Part shown: piece by piece, positions 61,201 to 64,000 of the stretch
Position numbering within the stretch: the first letter of the stretch is position 1
Layout of the letters: each line of letters opens with the position of its first letter
Source of the DNA: Sciurus carolinensis
Lineage: Eukaryota > Chordata > Mammalia > Rodentia > Sciuridae
Assembly (NCBI RefSeq): GCF_902686445.1
Contig: NC_062232.1
Coordinates: forward strand, 72,061,440 to 72,125,439
Reading direction: 5' to 3'
DNA: 64,000 nt
Notes under the pieces: generated by a model
The model's database searches: none
Seen by the model: the letters and a program-made list of their open reading frames with translations, nothing else
Told to the model about the DNA's origin: nothing
Translations under genes and position numbers: made by a program

Positions 61201-61221
61201 TTTTTTTTTTTTTTTTTTTCC
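61200..61221. repeat. Poly-T tract
   Basis: About 22 T residues between two L1 remnants; it may be the inverted tail of the second one. Confidence 0.95.
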
Positions 61222-61248
61222 TTAGACTCTATTCTGTTGATTCCTGGT

Positions 61249-61345
61249 TGCAGTGATTTGGGTATGAGGTGTACCCCAAAAACTTATGTGTAAGACATTG
61301 CAAAAAAGTTTAGAGGTAAGGTCATTGGGTTTATTCTTAATATGC
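61249..61345 (+). mobile_element. MaLR-like LTR fragment
   Basis: tgcagtgatttgggtatgag, gtgtaccccaaaaacttatg and gtttagaggtaaggtcattgg match the first 95 bp of the recurring LTR family. Confidence 0.6.
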
Positions 61346-62842
61346 TGAGAATTTTTATCATGAATGAATACTGGATTTTAACAAAAATTTTGCTATCTAC
61401 TGATATGGATATACATTTTTCTTCTTTAACTGGTTAATGCATTGGATTATATTACTTAATTGTCAAATATTGAATTAGACTTGTATATATTGAATAAATT
61501 CCATTTAGCCATGGTGTTATAATATTTTTACACATTGTTGAATTCAATTTGCTAATACCTTGTCATAAATTTTGCATTTATGTTCATTAGAGATATTGAT
61601 TCCTTTCTTCTTTATGTAATATTTTTATGTTAGTATTATGATAATTCTTTCCTCATAAAGTGACATACAAAATTTTCATCAGTATCTATTTTTAGTAGAT
61701 ATTATAGTTAAATAATATTCTACCTTAAGTGTTAGGTAAAATTTAAAAAATCAAGCCATTTTATTTCTCCATTTTAGAAGATTTTTGACTGTTGATTAAA
61801 GTTATTTCTTTGATTATTTGATATTATTTTTCTTTGTGTGAACTGTGTTGCATTTTTCAAGGAACTGATAAATCTTACTTAAGGTATCAAGTTTGTGGAT
61901 GCGGAGTTTTTAATTATTTTTTATCATCATTTTAATATTTATGGTATTTCTCTCATTATTTTACATCATTTTTTATGGTAATCATTTGTTTCTTCTCTCT
62001 TTTATCTTGATTAGCCTCACTAGAAGTATATTGATTTTATTGATCTTTTCAATGAACCAAGTTTGTTATTTTGTTTTGTTTTTGATTTATAATTGTATTG
62101 ATGTCTGCTTTATCTTATTTTCTTCTCATTGCATTACTGTGGTATTTCCTTCATTCTTTAGTTTTCTAAAGTGGGATATTAGGTTATTTTATAAACTACT
62201 TTTCTTTTCTAATATATGCATTAAATGCTATAATCGTAACAATAAATATTGCTTTTATATTGTCGCAAAATTTCTGACAACTAGCACTTTCATTTTAATT
62301 TAGCTCATTTTTTAAAATTTTCCTTGAAACATCTTATTTAACCCATTTTTAAAAATTTTAAATATGCTATTTAATTTCAATCTTTTAGTTGCTCCTCTTC
62401 TGTTATTTATTTCTAGTTTAATTTCACTGAGTTAACAGAATATAATTTATATGCCTTTTTCCCTAATTTGTTAGGGTTGATTTTATTGCACAATGTGGTC
62501 TGCCTTAGTGAATATTCTGTGTGAGTTTGAGTAGAATCTGCATTCTGCTGTTGTCAGATGAAGTATTCCATAAATATCAAGTAAATCCAGTTGATGAATA
62601 TGTTCAACTATATCTTAACATATTTATGCCTTTGGATACGTAAATCACTGATTGAAGAGTGTTGAACTTTTCAATTATAATCATGAATTTATTTATTTCT
62701 TCTTATAGATCTATCAGTTTTCTTCCAATATATGTCGACATTCTGTTTGTAGGAGTATTCATGACTGTTGTGTCTCCTTGAATTATTTATTCTTTTATCA
62801 TTATTTAATGTCTCTCCAAAACTTGATAATTTTCCCTGTTTT
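61346..62842 (-). mobile_element. Second old L1 ORF2 remnant, minus strand
   Basis: Covers the same ORF2 region again as 59980-60560, with the related block aaccaagtttgttattttg at 62056, so it is a separate insertion. The 120-residue ORF at 61941-62303 is a T-rich chance frame. Confidence 0.55.
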
Positions 62843-62855
62843 GAACCCCATTATA

Positions 62856-62926
62856 AGCTTTGCACAGTGGCAGTATCGTAGACAATGAGGTTTATCCGAG
62901 GCGTGATTATTGCTAATTGAAAACTT
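62856..62926 (+). pseudogene. RNU4: 3'-truncated U4 snRNA retropseudogene
   Basis: agctttgcacagtggcagta opens the copy and gaggtttatccgag and gctaattgaaaactt follow. It reproduces the first 71 nt of U4 small nuclear RNA (which pairs with U6 in the spliceosome) with only a few substitutions. It stops after gaaaactt, about half the 3' part being absent, and has no A tail. The direct repeats gaaccccattat (62843-62854) and gaactccattat (62927-62938) are a target duplication, so it is a retrotransposed copy and not a U4 gene. No snRNA promoter element (PSE) is visible upstream. Confidence 0.93.
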
Positions 62927-63269
62927 GAACTCCATTATGTGCAAAATTTATACAGTTACAGCAGGTTTCTCTTAATTTATTTTAGCATGATATATCTGTC
63001 TCTATTCCTTCACTACCTGTACCTCTATATTTAAATGGTTTATTGTAGTAAACATACCATTGATTATTTTCATTTTAAGTTGTCAAATTGTAATTATACA
63101 TCTTTATGGGGTAAAAATTGACATTATGATATAGTATACAAAGTGTAAAGATAAAATAATGTTAATTAACATCCATCATCTCAAACACCATTTTTTATGA
63201 TGAGAACATTTGAAATTTACTCTCTTAACAATTTAATATATAAATTCTTATTAAATGTAGTAATTGTGC

Positions 63270-63490
63270 TGCACTTTTTTTCTTTTCCCTAATTAATCTG
63301 GCTAAGACTTCCAGCAATATGTTGCATAAAAATGGTGAAAGTGGCCATCCTTTTCTTGTTTGAAAATCTTAGAAAGGAAAATTTCAGATTTTCCCCATTC
63401 AGCATAATATTGACTGTTTACTTATAAAGCTTTTTCTATGTTTAGGTACATTCCTTGTATGATTAATGTGTACAGTGCATTTACCATAAA
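63270..63490 (-). mobile_element. L1 ORF2 fragment, minus strand
   Basis: Inverted L1 wording: ctggctaagacttccagcaatatgttg, aatggtgaaagtggccatcc and ttccccattcagcataatattg. Confidence 0.7.
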
Positions 63491-64000
63491 GGAATATTAA
63501 ATTTCATTTAATGCTTTTTCATTATATGGTGCTATTTTAAATGCCACATATCTCATGCATTGAATACACAGAAACATATTCCATAACTGGGTTCACTTAT
63601 TTTATCCAATAGTAAATGTCATAATATAGAAATTGAAAATGTAGTGTTCAAATTCCTTGTAAAGTTTTATTTATGGATTAATAAGTTGAGTATTTAAATT
63701 TATATGTGTATAGATCACATCAGTCTAAACTAGCTCACACTGACAATCATCTTAGAAACAACACAATGCCATGTTAAACATAAGTATGTATATACATGTA
63801 TATATATATATATATATAATGTAAAATTTTTAAACAATAATCTATTATTAAATTTCCCACTATTTAAACCAAATTATTCGATTCCATGGCTCCCATCCTT
63901 TTGGTTGATTATGATAGATAAGTCGTTCTTCTAAACCAATAACCACTGTTTCATAGTTTTGAAATTATTCTAAGCACATAGACTGTCATGCAAATTATGT
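63491..64000. other. Unassigned AT-rich sequence with (TA)n
   Basis: Contains a TA repeat near 63795-63820. Nothing else recognised. Confidence 0.4.

Noticed and set aside
61941..62303. 120-residue hydrophobic ORF resembling a membrane protein
   Set aside because: T-rich inverted L1 gives phenylalanine/leucine-rich frames by composition alone.
62856..62926. Functional U4 snRNA gene
   Set aside because: Only the first 71 nt are present, target duplications surround it, and no snRNA promoter is visible.

Overview
This window looks like gene-poor, AT-rich nuclear DNA from a mammal, most likely a squirrel-family rodent (Sciuridae). The clearest organism signal is the short interspersed repeats. 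Several are tRNA-Ala-derived ID elements, often with an (AAAT)n-type tail. Others are 7SL (B1)-ID dimers of the kind common in ground squirrels and marmots. The species call is an inference, because no host gene is present to confirm it. I find no supportable host protein-coding gene. All longer reading frames fall in transposon remnants, simple repeats or unassigned AT-rich DNA.

The best-preserved single object is a complete but dead class I (gammaretrovirus-like) provirus at 43579-53560. It has two LTRs of 478 and 490 bp, a 4-bp target duplication (CCCA) and a degenerate proline-tRNA primer-binding site. It also has recognisable gag, protease/polymerase and envelope remnants, and a polypurine tract directly before the 3' LTR. 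Every gene is broken by stops and frameshifts, and several catalytic residues are changed. Later insertions sit inside it: an unusual L1 chimera, an ID SINE and an inverted B1-ID SINE.

The rest is a layered set of retroelements. 1-1800: L1 3' end carrying an LTR insertion. 2106-3311: two head-to-tail copies of one LTR family. 4735-9030: old minus-strand L1 broken by two MaLR-like LTRs. 10.5-12.4 kb: MaLR LTR with a nested ERVK/IAP-type LTR, then a rearranged L1 whose inversion junction occurs twice. 13.6-19.7 kb: long plus-strand L1. 20.6-25.3 kb: L1 split by a full-length MaLR-like element. 25.5-33.3 kb: further MaLR and LTR copies. 36.6-40.6 kb: L1 split by a second full-length MaLR-like element, one LTR of which contains a 280-bp pure purine tract. 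41.6-42.6 kb: L1 with a textbook twin-priming inversion. 54.9-55.5 kb: young truncated L1. 59-63.5 kb: old minus-strand L1 containing a truncated U4 snRNA pseudogene with target duplications.

No CRISPR, operon or novel protein system is present. The interest lies in retrotransposition mechanics: nested insertions, twin priming, a tailless U4 copy, an L1 chimera and internal-region MaLR copies. Target-site duplications were found by reading the sequence. Family names rest on recognition of consensus-like sequence and were not checked against a repeat library.
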